Part shown: one piece after another, positions 1 to 6,862 of the stretch | How positions within the stretch are numbered: position 1 is the stretch's first letter | How the letters are laid out: each line of letters starts with the position of its first letter | Program-made: the position numbers and the translations under genes | Assembly (NCBI GenBank): GCA_050330995.1 | Contig: JBHJHI010000116.1 | Span: 1 to 9,904, forward strand | Source: Thermohalobaculum sp050330995 | Lineage (GTDB): Bacteria; Pseudomonadota; Alphaproteobacteria; Rhodobacterales; Rhodobacteraceae | Direction of reading: 5' to 3' | DNA length: 9,904 nucleotides | The notes under the pieces: model-generated | The model's input: the letters and a program-made list of their open reading frames with translations, nothing else | Databases searched by the model: none | Told to the model about the DNA's origin: nothing

Positions 1-430
1 GCGGCGTGCGTCTGCGCGACGGGGATGGGCGAGCGGGCGCGCGTCGGCACGGACGCGGCGTCGCCTCGGGCCGCTCTCCTCGCCGCGGCGTCGAGCCGGG
101 GATCGCCGCCGGCCGGCCGCGTCCCGTCGCCGAAGCCCCGCGCTTCGCCCATGCCGTCCGCGCCGTCCTCCGGGAGACCGGGCGCGAGGACCTCGCCGGC
201 ACCGCCCTGACGGCGCTCGCCGCCGTCGCCCGCAGGCGAGTGCAAGGCGGATCGGCACGTGCCCGGGCGTCGTGCCCGCCCGCTGGCCCGGGCGGTATCC
301 ATGGCCGAGGTCGGCGCGACCCGGCAGCCGCCGAGCGCCCGGTCCTCCCCGCTCCCTTCGCGGCGGCGCCGGCGATCGACCGCCCGAGACTTCCGCCTCC
401 GGGCGACGCGCTATTGCATCCTCGACTTCA
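1..430. other. GC-rich stretch with no supportable gene
   Basis: Several frames stay open here only because GC-rich DNA has few stop codons. The translations are dominated by Arg, Pro, Gly and Ala, and I recognise no domain. One plus-strand frame passes through a short helix-like segment (roughly 150-235, RFAHAVRAVLRETGREDLAG), which could be the C-terminal tail of a gene entering from the left. However, that frame continues without a stop into the AT-rich leader at 464, which argues against it being coding to its end. I treat the stretch as intergenic or as the eroded end of an upstream gene. Confidence 0.4.
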
Positions 431-588
431 GATATTGAAACCTGTCCGCTTATTATTCCTCTAATAGGGCTTGAGATTTCGTTACGTCAGTGTTTCACCC
501 TTTCGCCTCAAAGTTGAGTTACAGCTAACGCATTGCAGGCGGCGGTTGATTCACCGCCTGCCCGACCAACGATCAAGCCGAGGTTCCC
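431..588 (+). promoter_or_regulatory. AT-rich promoter and leader region of the VPLPA-CTERM gene
   Basis: Base composition drops sharply from the surrounding high GC, especially 431-530, as expected for a promoter region. A TTGAAA hexamer at 435-440 could be a -35 element, but no well-spaced -10 follows it (TAATAG at 462-467 is 21 bases downstream), so I do not assign exact promoter boxes. A purine-rich AGG at 581-583 lies five bases before the ATG at 589 and is the likely ribosome binding site. Confidence 0.4.
535..561 (+). promoter_or_regulatory. Hairpin in the 5' leader of the surface-protein gene
   Basis: GCAGGCGG at 535-542 is perfectly complementary to CCGCCTGC at 554-561, giving an 8-bp GC-rich stem with an 11-base loop, ending 27 bases before the start codon. 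No T run follows, so it is not a classical terminator. It could be an RNA element affecting stability or translation, or a protein-binding inverted repeat. The structure is seen directly; its function is inference. Confidence 0.45.
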
Positions 589-1506
589 ATGCGCGAACTC
601 ACGACCGTCGGCGCCACCGCTCTCGCGGGCACGCTCCTCGCCGGCACGGCGGCGGCCACCACCCTCCTTCCCAGTGCCGGCGGGGTCGCGTTCTCCACCC
701 CCGCCGGCTCCACGGACACGACGAGCCCGTTCACGGACGACGTGCTCCTCGACAGCCTGACCTTCACCGCGCCGGGAGGCGGCGAGGTCGTCTACGACGG
801 CACGACCGGCTCCTTCAGCGTCGCGCGCAGCTTCGAGGTCACGCAGGGCCGCTCGAAGTTCAACGCCGAGTTCGGCGATAACGACACCGACGCCGACGGC
901 GATCCCGCCCCCTTCACCAAGGCGGGCTTCCCCGGCGCGGCCCAGGAGACCACGGACCCGACGATCCAGGACGCGGCGCTGCTCAACGCCTTCAACAGTC
1001 GCAGCCTGAGCGAGATCACCGACGGCGAGAGCGCCGGCACGGGGCAGTTCGTCGTCGGCTTCGAGAACACGCTCACCTTCGACGACGTCGGCGGCGACGG
1101 CCTGCCCGACATCGTCTTCTTCGAGCGCGGCGGCAACGACGAGTTCGACGTCGAACTCATCACCGGCGGCACCCTCGCGGCGCCGGTGTTCTCCGATCCG
1201 CTCACCATCGACAGCGGCGACTTCGCCAGCGCGGGTTTCTCGATCGATACGGTCGAGATCGGAAACAGCCAGCTTCTCACCGTCGCCGGCTTCGATCTCG
1301 CCGCCTTCGGCCTCGGGGCGGGCGACCGCGCGGGCGGCTTCCGCCTGACCGCGGACGACGGCCCCGACCTCGGCGGCTTCTTCCTCGCGACCGAGGACCC
1401 GGAGGACTTCGGCGCCCCGCTGCCGGACGTGCCGCTGCCGCCGGCGGCGATGCTCCTGCTCGGCAGCCTCGGCGGCCTCGTGCTGCTGCGTCGCGCGACC
1501 GCCTAG
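589..1506 (+). CDS. VPLPA-CTERM sorting-domain extracellular protein (XDP2-like)
   Basis: This 305-residue protein has an N-terminal signal peptide (hydrophobic core about residues 5-20, AAA cleavage-like site near 21-23) and an acidic Gly/Asp/Thr-rich beta-type body. It ends in a tripartite tail: VPLPPAA at 281-287, a hydrophobic span at about 286-300 and the basic tail RRATA. That layout is the VPLPA-CTERM signal, recognised and cleaved by an exosortase, so the mature protein should be exported and surface-bound or released. Residues 168-270, with DIVFFERGGN (174-183) and AGFSIDTVEIG (215-225), remind me of the exosortase-dependent surface protein XDP2 family; this is from memory and unverified. 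The ATG at 589 has AGG just upstream. No exosortase or glycan locus is in the window, so the gene is a stand-alone substrate. It converges on the minus-strand operon. Its molecular role is unknown. Confidence 0.88.
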   Translation: MRELTTVGATALAGTLLAGTAAATTLLPSAGGVAFSTPAGSTDTTSPFTDDVLLDSLTFTAPGGGEVVYDGTTGSFSVARSFEVTQGRSKFNAEFGDNDTDADGDPAPFTKAGFPGAAQETTDPTIQDAALLNAFNSRSLSEITDGESAGTGQFVVGFENTLTFDDVGGDGLPDIVFFERGGNDEFDVELITGGTLAAPVFSDPLTIDSGDFASAGFSIDTVEIGNSQLLTVAGFDLAAFGLGAGDRAGGFRLTADDGPDLGGFFLATEDPEDFGAPLPDVPLPPAAMLLLGSLGGLVLLRRATA

Positions 1507-1515
1507 GGCGTTCGG

Positions 1516-1551
1516 AAAAACCGGGAGCGGCGGCCCGCGCGGCCCCCGCTC
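1516..1551 (-). terminator. Probable intrinsic terminator of the minus-strand operon
   Basis: The segments 1525-1535 and 1541-1551 pair over 11 positions with a single mismatch around a 5-base loop (CGCGC). Reading on the minus strand, the hairpin is followed after four bases (CCGG) by TTTTT (1520-1516). It lies 124 bases past the stop codon of the response-regulator gene and just past the end of the convergent plus-strand gene. The T run is short and offset, so confidence is moderate. There is no T run in the plus direction. Confidence 0.45.
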
Positions 1552-1674
1552 GCCGGCGCGGCGCACCGCTCGCCTCGCGCGCGGCGCCGGATGGCGCGAG
1601 CCCCCGGGCCGCCGCTTCGCCTCCGGCTCTCGGAGGGGTCGCGCCGGCGGCGGTCCGTGGCGCGTCCGCCGCCT

Positions 1675-2364
1675 TCAGGGGTCGACGTCCTCGGAGGCGA
1701 CGAGGCGATAGCCGGCCCCCCGCACCGTCTTGAGCACCGCGCCGTGCGGACCGCGCTTGCGGCGCAAGCGACGGACATAGACCTCGATGATGTTGGTCAG
1801 CGGGTCCTCGTTCGCGCCCCAGACGCTGCTCAGGATACGCTCTCGCGAGAACACGGCGCCCGGCTTCGACAGGAGGAGCCGGAGCATCTCGCGCTCCTTC
1901 GCCGTCAGCTCCACGACGCGGTCGCCGGCCCTCGCCTCCAGCGTCTCCAGATCGAGCGAGAGCGCGCCGGCGCGCAGCACGCGCTCGGTCTCGCTCGTGA
2001 ACCCGCTCCGGCGCCGGAACAGCGCCTCGACCCGGGCCACCAGCTCGTCGAACTCGAAGGGCTTGGTCAGGTAGTCGTCGGCGCCGAGGCGCAGGCCCGC
2101 GACGCGGGCGTCGGTCGAGCCGAGGGCCGAGAGGATGAGGACGGGCGTGAGGTCCCGCCGCGCCCGGAGACTGCGGCAGACGTCGGCGCCCGAGAGCCCC
2201 GGCAGGACCATGTCGAGGATCACGACGTCGAACGCCCCCGTCTCGCTCAGCGCGAGCGCGGTCTCGGCGTCGGCGGCGTGGCTCACCATCCAGCCCTCGG
2301 CGCGCAGGCCGCGCACGACGAAGTCGGCGACGCCCTGTTCGTCCTCGACGAGGAGGACGTTCAC
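1675..2364 (-). CDS. OmpR/PhoB-family response regulator
   Basis: This 229-residue two-domain transcription factor is the cytoplasmic output of a two-component system. The receiver domain (about 1-115) has the acidic pocket E7/D8, the phospho-acceptor D51 in VVILDMVLPG, the switch serine S79 and the conserved K101 in LTKPF. The C-terminal winged helix (about 130-225) has ELTAKEREMLRLLL, the recognition-helix region TNIIEVYVRRLRRK and the wing motif TVRGAGYRL, all typical of the OmpR class. The start is GTG at 2364-2362: the next codons give NVLLVEDE, where such proteins begin. It follows the kinase gene by 103 bases and is the last gene of the operon. By family it should be phosphorylated by the adjacent kinase. 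Its targets, possibly the operon promoter itself, are inferred. The linker and DNA-binding domain resemble CusR/QseB-type regulators, but I do not assign a name. Confidence 0.95.
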   Translation of the reverse strand: MNVLLVEDEQGVADFVVRGLRAEGWMVSHAADAETALALSETGAFDVVILDMVLPGLSGADVCRSLRARRDLTPVLILSALGSTDARVAGLRLGADDYLTKPFEFDELVARVEALFRRRSGFTSETERVLRAGALSLDLETLEARAGDRVVELTAKEREMLRLLLSKPGAVFSRERILSSVWGANEDPLTNIIEVYVRRLRRKRGPHGAVLKTVRGAGYRLVASEDVDP

Positions 2365-2467
2365 GACGCGCGACCCCGGACACGGGCCAGGGCCGGTCGC
2401 GCGGCGCGCGCCGCGCCTCCGTCCCCCGCGCCGGCGCCCCGGCGGTCCGTCGGGGCCGCCCGCCCCG
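2365..2467 (-). other. Structured GC-rich gap between kinase and regulator genes
   Basis: The gap is 103 bases, unusually long for this otherwise tightly packed operon. It contains an 18-base perfect palindrome at 2399-2416 (GCGCGGCGCGCGCCGCGC) and a 6-bp stem, 9-base loop hairpin (GCCCCG at 2436-2441 with CGGGGC at 2451-2456). Neither is followed by a T run. It could attenuate or process the transcript, or simply reflect extreme GC content. No convincing promoter is visible, and the purine-rich Shine-Dalgarno signal before the regulator's GTG is weak. Confidence 0.35.
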
Positions 2468-4042
2468 TCACGACGCCTCCGCCATGTCGACCCGCTCGGG
2501 CAGCACGACCCGCACCTCGACGCCCTCGCCCGGCCGGGTGTCGAGCGCGATGGTGCCGCCGTGCGCCTCGACGATCGCCTTGGCCACAGGCAGGCCGAGG
2601 CCCGTCCCGCCCTCGTGACGCGCCGCGGCGTCCGTGCCGCGGAAGAAGCGCTCGAACGCGCGGGCCGCCTCCTCCTCGCCGAGGCCGGGGCCGTTGTCGG
2701 CGACGACGAGCGCCACCCCGTCGCCGGCGTGCCCGACGCGCACCGCGACCGCGTCGCCGCCGTAGCGCACGGCGTTCTCGAGCAGGATGGCGAGCACCTG
2801 GCGCAGCCGGTCGGGATCGGCGACCACGACGATGGGCCGCGAGCTGGCCTCGACGCGCGGCCTCGACCCCGTGTCGGACAGCGCGGCGGCGAGCGAGGCC
2901 GCTTCCTCGGCGAGCGCGACGACGTCCACCTCGTCGTAGCGCAGCCGCACCTCGTCGGACTCCTGGCGGGCGACGAACAGCAGGTCGTCGACGATGCGCG
3001 CGCTGTGCGCGGCGGCGCGGCCGGCGCGTACCAGCGCCTCGCGGTAGTCCTCCACGGTGCGCGCCCCGCGGAGCGTGACGTCGACCTCGCCCCTGATGAT
3101 CGTGAGCGGCGTGCGCAGCTCGTGGCTGACGTCGGCGAGCAGGCGGCGGCGGTTCGCCTCCGCGCGCCTCAGCGTCTCCAGGAGCGACTCGAGCCGGCGC
3201 GTGCGCTCGGAGACCTCGCGCTCGAGCGACCGCCGCGCGGCGCGCAGGCGGTCCTCGCGCTCGGCCACCCGGTCGGCCATCCGGTTGAAGGCCGCCGCCA
3301 CGCGGTCGAGGTCGGCGTCGCCGCTCCGCGCGATCCTGTGGCCGAGCTCGCCCTGGCCGACGGCCCGGGCGCCGTCGAGCAGGAGGCGCAGCGGCCGCAG
3401 GAGGCCGCTGCCGAGAAGCCACGTCCCGAGCACGGTGGCCGTCGCCGCGACGGCCCCGGCCCCGAGGGCGGCCTGCTGGTGGAACTCCACCGCCGCGCGC
3501 AGATCCGCCTCCACCTCGGCGACCTCGGAGCGCTCCTCCGCGAGGGCCTCGCCGATCAGCGTCTCGAACTCGGTGTCGATGCGCTGATCCAGGATGCGGG
3601 CGAGACGGACATCGTAGGGCGTGCCGCCCGCCAGGTTGTCGTCGGTCTGCAACCAGGTCAGCTCGCGGATCAGCGCGTCGATCTTGCGCTCGATCTTCGC
3701 GAGGTGGTCGAGTTCCTCGATCTCCTCCTCGCCGTAGAGGCGCACCTCCTCGGCGATCAGCTCGCGGATCAGCGTCACGTCCGCGCGGATCGCCGCGACG
3801 AGCGCCTCCTCGCCCGCGCCCCCGTCGCGGTCGCCGATCAGGAAGGCGTCGCCGAACTGCTTGAACAGCCGGTAGGTGTGGTTCGACAGCGAGAGATACG
3901 CCTCGTTGACGCGGCTCGCGAGATGCATCCGCTCGAGGTCGCTCTGTGCCGAACTCGCGCTCCAGAAGGCGAGCCAGGCGCAGGCGAGGGCGACGGCGAA
4001 GAGCCCCGTGAACGTCAGCGTGAGCTTCGTCAGGTAGCGCAC
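2468..4042 (-). CDS. Membrane sensor histidine kinase (HAMP, HisKA, HATPase)
   Basis: This is a 524-residue inner-membrane kinase, partner of the downstream regulator. TM1 is at about 8-29 and TM2 at about 191-213, enclosing an approximately 160-residue, mostly helical, strongly acidic extracytoplasmic domain (30-190) without a recognised sensor fold; it may be a four-helix bundle. A HAMP linker follows at about 214-267, then a short coiled coil (260-297). The dimerisation/phosphotransfer domain has the phosphorylatable H307 in DVSHELRTPL. The ATPase domain has N423 in the N-box, DNGPG (449-453), an F-box (FERFF) and GGTGLGLP (478-485). All catalytic motifs are intact. The start is GTG at 4042-4040, with GGAG about 11 bases upstream inside the 15-base gap after the transporter gene. 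The ligand is unknown; its position after an exporter suggests it monitors the exported compound or the stress that compound answers. Confidence 0.94.
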   Translation of the reverse strand: MRYLTKLTLTFTGLFAVALACAWLAFWSASSAQSDLERMHLASRVNEAYLSLSNHTYRLFKQFGDAFLIGDRDGGAGEEALVAAIRADVTLIRELIAEEVRLYGEEEIEELDHLAKIERKIDALIRELTWLQTDDNLAGGTPYDVRLARILDQRIDTEFETLIGEALAEERSEVAEVEADLRAAVEFHQQAALGAGAVAATATVLGTWLLGSGLLRPLRLLLDGARAVGQGELGHRIARSGDADLDRVAAAFNRMADRVAEREDRLRAARRSLEREVSERTRRLESLLETLRRAEANRRRLLADVSHELRTPLTIIRGEVDVTLRGARTVEDYREALVRAGRAAAHSARIVDDLLFVARQESDEVRLRYDEVDVVALAEEAASLAAALSDTGSRPRVEASSRPIVVVADPDRLRQVLAILLENAVRYGGDAVAVRVGHAGDGVALVVADNGPGLGEEEAARAFERFFRGTDAAARHEGGTGLGLPVAKAIVEAHGGTIALDTRPGEGVEVRVVLPERVDMAEAS

Positions 4043-4057
4043 GACGGGCGTCTCCGC

Positions 4058-5749
4058 TCAGGCCGCCGCCGGCGGTCCCGTCGTCGCGGGGACCGCCTCG
4101 CCGGCGGGGATGCGTCCGATCAGAGCGTCGGGCGGGCCGACGGCTTCCAGCCGACCATTGCGCAGGAACCACGCCTCGTCCATCGCCCGCGCGAGCGCGG
4201 GCTCGTGCGTGATCACGAGCGTGGTCGCCGCGGTGCCCGTGATCAGGCGATGGACGAGGCGGAGCGCGTCGCGGTCGAGCGCCTCGTCGGGCTCGTCGAG
4301 CAGCAGAAGGCGCGGGCGCGACAGCGCCGCGCGCGCGAGCAGCACCCGGCGCGCCTCCCCGGTCGAGAGGTTGCGCCCGCCCTCGGCGAGCCGGCCGTCG
4401 AGCCCGCCGAGCCGGTGGAGCACCGCGCCGAGCCCGAACGCCTCGGCCGTCCCGATCACCGCCGCGTCGTCCGGGCGCTCGGGCGCGCCCATGGTGAGCG
4501 CCCGGCGCAGGCTGCCCGCGAGGATCGGCGAGCGCAGCGAGACGAAGGCGATCAGGCGCCGGCGCTCGGCGGCGGCGAGGTCCGTGGGCGGGCGGGCGCC
4601 GAGCAGGACGCGGCCCGCCTCCGGCGCCTCCAGCCCGGCGGCGAGGGCCAGGAGCGTCGACTTGCCCGCGCCGTTCGGGCCGAGGACGGCGATCCGGCGC
4701 CCCGGCGCGGCCTCCGCGTCGATGTCGCGGAGAAGCCCGGCGCGCACGCCCTCGAAGCGCAGCGGCGGCGGCGCGTCGGGCGCGTCCCGCTCGGCGCCGC
4801 CACGGCGCGCCTGCGGCAGCCGCTCGACCGACAGGAGCGCCGCGCACTTGTCGCGCGCGGCGCACCAGGCGCGGTAGCGGTCCCATACCCCGGCGAGATC
4901 GCGCATCGGCTGGATCATCAGCCCGACGGCCGCGAGCGCGCCGGCGGCGGTGGCGGCGGGCGCGCCGGTCAGGAGGGCGGTCCAGAGCACCCCGGCGGCG
5001 GCCGCGCCCGAGACGGCGTCGGGCACGGCGCGCAGGAAGGCCGCGCCGCGCGCGCGGGCGACGGCCGAGACGATCATCCGCTCGGTGCGGCGCTCCAGGC
5101 GGTCCATCTCGATGCCGACGCGGCCGAGCAGGTGCAGCTCCGGCGCGTGCGGCAGCCGCTCGCTCATGTCGGCGGCGAGGCGCGCGCGGCGCGCGCGCAG
5201 CCGCCGATGCGCCGGCCCGAGCGCGGGTCCGGCGAGCGCCATGGCCGCGAGGCCGAGGACGACCGGCAGCGCGGCGGCCGCGCCGAGGGCGGGATCGAGC
5301 GCGAACAGCACCCCCGTCGCGGCCGGCAGCACGACGCTCGCCGAGACGAGGCGCGCGACGCCGAGGCTGACCCAGCCGCGCGCGGCCGAGAGGTCGCCGA
5401 CGAAGCGCATCGCCAGCGCTCCGCTGCGCCGGTTCGCGACCTCGCGCGCCGGCACGCGGGTCATGTGGCGAAAGAGCCCGGCGCGCAGCGCGGCGGCGTA
5501 GTCCTGGCCGACACGCTCAGCGACGACCCGCTCGGCGTAGCGCAGGAGCGCCACGGCCGCGCCCGCGCCGAAGACCGACCAGAGCGCCGCGGCCGGGACG
5601 CCCGCGGCCGCCTCGCGCATCGCCGCGAAGACGTCGCGCGTGGCGAAGGCGGCCACGCCCGTCGCCGCCGCCTGCCCGAGGGCGAGCGCGGCGACGAGGG
5701 CGATGCCCCGCCGCCGCTCTCCGGCGAGGACGCGCGGGACCCTGCTCAC
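4058..5749 (-). CDS. ABC exporter half-transporter, fused membrane and ATPase domains
   Basis: This 563-residue protein has an N-terminal membrane domain (hydrophobic spans at about 14-35, 55-72, 130-150, 153-175 and 246-280) and a C-terminal nucleotide-binding domain. The ATPase has Walker A GPNGAGKS (357-364), a signature LSTGE (461-465) in place of LSGGQ, Walker B LLLLDEP with catalytic E486, and the switch H515 in VITHE. The Q-loop position reads VSLRSP (403-408) where exporters usually have VPQ; the glutamine appears to be Leu405, an unusual replacement. The start is GTG at 5749-5747, overlapping the upstream stop by four bases (GTGA), which indicates translational coupling. The architecture is that of type IV (MsbA/CydDC-like) exporters acting as dimers. 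No C39 peptidase domain is present, so it is not a typical bacteriocin-processing exporter. The substrate is unknown; by context it may export the product of the three upstream enzymes. Confidence 0.9.
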   Translation of the reverse strand: MSRVPRVLAGERRRGIALVAALALGQAAATGVAAFATRDVFAAMREAAAGVPAAALWSVFGAGAAVALLRYAERVVAERVGQDYAAALRAGLFRHMTRVPAREVANRRSGALAMRFVGDLSAARGWVSLGVARLVSASVVLPAATGVLFALDPALGAAAALPVVLGLAAMALAGPALGPAHRRLRARRARLAADMSERLPHAPELHLLGRVGIEMDRLERRTERMIVSAVARARGAAFLRAVPDAVSGAAAAGVLWTALLTGAPAATAAGALAAVGLMIQPMRDLAGVWDRYRAWCAARDKCAALLSVERLPQARRGGAERDAPDAPPPLRFEGVRAGLLRDIDAEAAPGRRIAVLGPNGAGKSTLLALAAGLEAPEAGRVLLGARPPTDLAAAERRRLIAFVSLRSPILAGSLRRALTMGAPERPDDAAVIGTAEAFGLGAVLHRLGGLDGRLAEGGRNLSTGEARRVLLARAALSRPRLLLLDEPDEALDRDALRLVHRLITGTAATTLVITHEPALARAMDEAWFLRNGRLEAVGPPDALIGRIPAGEAVPATTGPPAAA

Positions 5750-6840
5750 GCGGCCGCCAAGGCGACGGCGGCGAGCGGGCGCGGGCGCCAGCGGCCCGCG
5801 GTAATCTCGGAGAGGAGCGCGTTGGCGTGCGCCGGGTCGCAAAGCGCGTCGCGGCCCATCACGCGCAGCCCGGTCGCCGCCGTCGCCTCGGCCGAGGCCA
5901 GCGGCGAGCAGCTGATCGTGCCGGTGACCGCCGCCGGCTCCAGCGCCATGGCCTCGAGCGCGGCCGCGCCCCCGAGAACCGACAGCGCGTCGGGCACGGC
6001 GAGCAGGCAGCCGCCGAGCCGCTCGCGAAAGCGCGGCGAGCGCAGGAGCGCCGCGGTCTCGGCCTGTAGGATGCCGTCGGCCAGCTCGACCACCGCGACC
6101 TCGGCCCCGAGGGCGGCGGCATGGTCGAGGAGGCGCCCGACGCCCTCCTCGATCCGGGCCAGCGGCTGGCGGTAGGTGGACACCATGCCGGCGTCGGTGA
6201 AGTCGCCGACCCACATGGGACCGGCATCGACGTAGGCGTTGTAGTCGTTGAACGCGGCCGTGCCGGTGGCCTTCACCGCCGCCACCCGCCAGCCGGCGCG
6301 CGCGAGGCCGTGCGCGAGGCTCGACCCCGCGACGGTCTTGCCCGCGTTCATCGAGGCGCCGGCGACCGCGACGACGACCGGCCCGCGACCGGCGGGAGCG
6401 GCCGGCGGCAGGGCGTGGTCCGCGACGTTGACGACGTGCCCGTCGTCCCGCGCGACGAGACCGAGGGGCGCGAGACGGGTCGGGAGCGACATCCGCTGAT
6501 GGCGCTGGCGCATGCGACCGACCACGCCACCGGCGGCGAGAAGGTCGGCTCGACCGGGCGAGAGCGTGGCGTCTCCCTCGAACTGGTCGGGGGCGTAGCG
6601 GTCGCCGCAGACGACGACGACCAGATCGCCCGGGTGGAGCTGCGAGGGCCGGCCGGTCGGCAGCTGGAGCCTCTGGTGCGAGCCGAGCGCCTCGACGCGC
6701 GCGAGCACGAGATCGCCCGAGCGCGCGTTCGCCACCGCCTCGACGAGGCGGGTACAGACCTCGCGCGCGACGCGGCGGGTGGCGAACGCCCACTTGGCGG
6801 CGTCGAGAAGGCCGCCGGCGAGCGGCTCGATCGTCTTCAT
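5746..6840 (-). CDS. P-loop protein resembling DUF1611/dethiobiotin-synthetase-like enzymes
   Basis: This 364-residue cytoplasmic protein is one I do not recognise with certainty. The N-terminal half (about 40-145) looks like a small beta-rich domain (GDLVLARVEALG, GDLVVVVCGDRY). The C-terminal half begins with a nucleotide-binding loop GASMNAGKT (161-169, K168/T169). It continues with VAAVKATGT (187-194), GDFTDAG (212-218) and VVELADGIL (250-258). The order of P-loop, buried lysine after strand 2, and acidic VE-x-A-x-G strand matches the SIMIBI-type fold of dethiobiotin synthetase and CobQ/MobB-like proteins. I recall similar sequences annotated as DUF1611-containing; unverified. By analogy it may activate a carboxylate or amine with ATP, but this is inference. 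The start is ATG at 6840-6838, leading into KTIEPLAGG; the gap to the upstream gene is 22 bases. The stop overlaps the transporter start (GTGA), so the two products are probably made in proportion. Confidence 0.75.
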   Translation of the reverse strand: MKTIEPLAGGLLDAAKWAFATRRVAREVCTRLVEAVANARSGDLVLARVEALGSHQRLQLPTGRPSQLHPGDLVVVVCGDRYAPDQFEGDATLSPGRADLLAAGGVVGRMRQRHQRMSLPTRLAPLGLVARDDGHVVNVADHALPPAAPAGRGPVVVAVAGASMNAGKTVAGSSLAHGLARAGWRVAAVKATGTAAFNDYNAYVDAGPMWVGDFTDAGMVSTYRQPLARIEEGVGRLLDHAAALGAEVAVVELADGILQAETAALLRSPRFRERLGGCLLAVPDALSVLGGAAALEAMALEPAAVTGTISCSPLASAEATAATGLRVMGRDALCDPAHANALLSEITAGRWRPRPLAAVALAAA

Positions 6841-6862
6841 GGCATCATCCGTCGTGGCTGGT

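Noticed and set aside
505..545. Possible sigma-54 promoter (TTGCA at 533-537) before the surface-protein gene.
   Set aside because: No GG lies at the required spacing upstream (-24 position), so the element pair is incomplete.
2135..6175. Very long plus-strand open frame (1346 codons) opposite the operon.
   Set aside because: It is antisense to five genes with intact family motifs; its translation is low-complexity Arg/Ala/Gly/Pro-rich and matches no domain. It is an artefact of GC-rich codon usage.
5750..6793. N-terminal extension of the ABC transporter frame, giving a 911-residue protein.
   Set aside because: The extension lies out of frame over the P-loop gene and is Arg/Ala/Gly-rich; the GTG at 5749 with a GTGA overlap gives a normal-length half-transporter.
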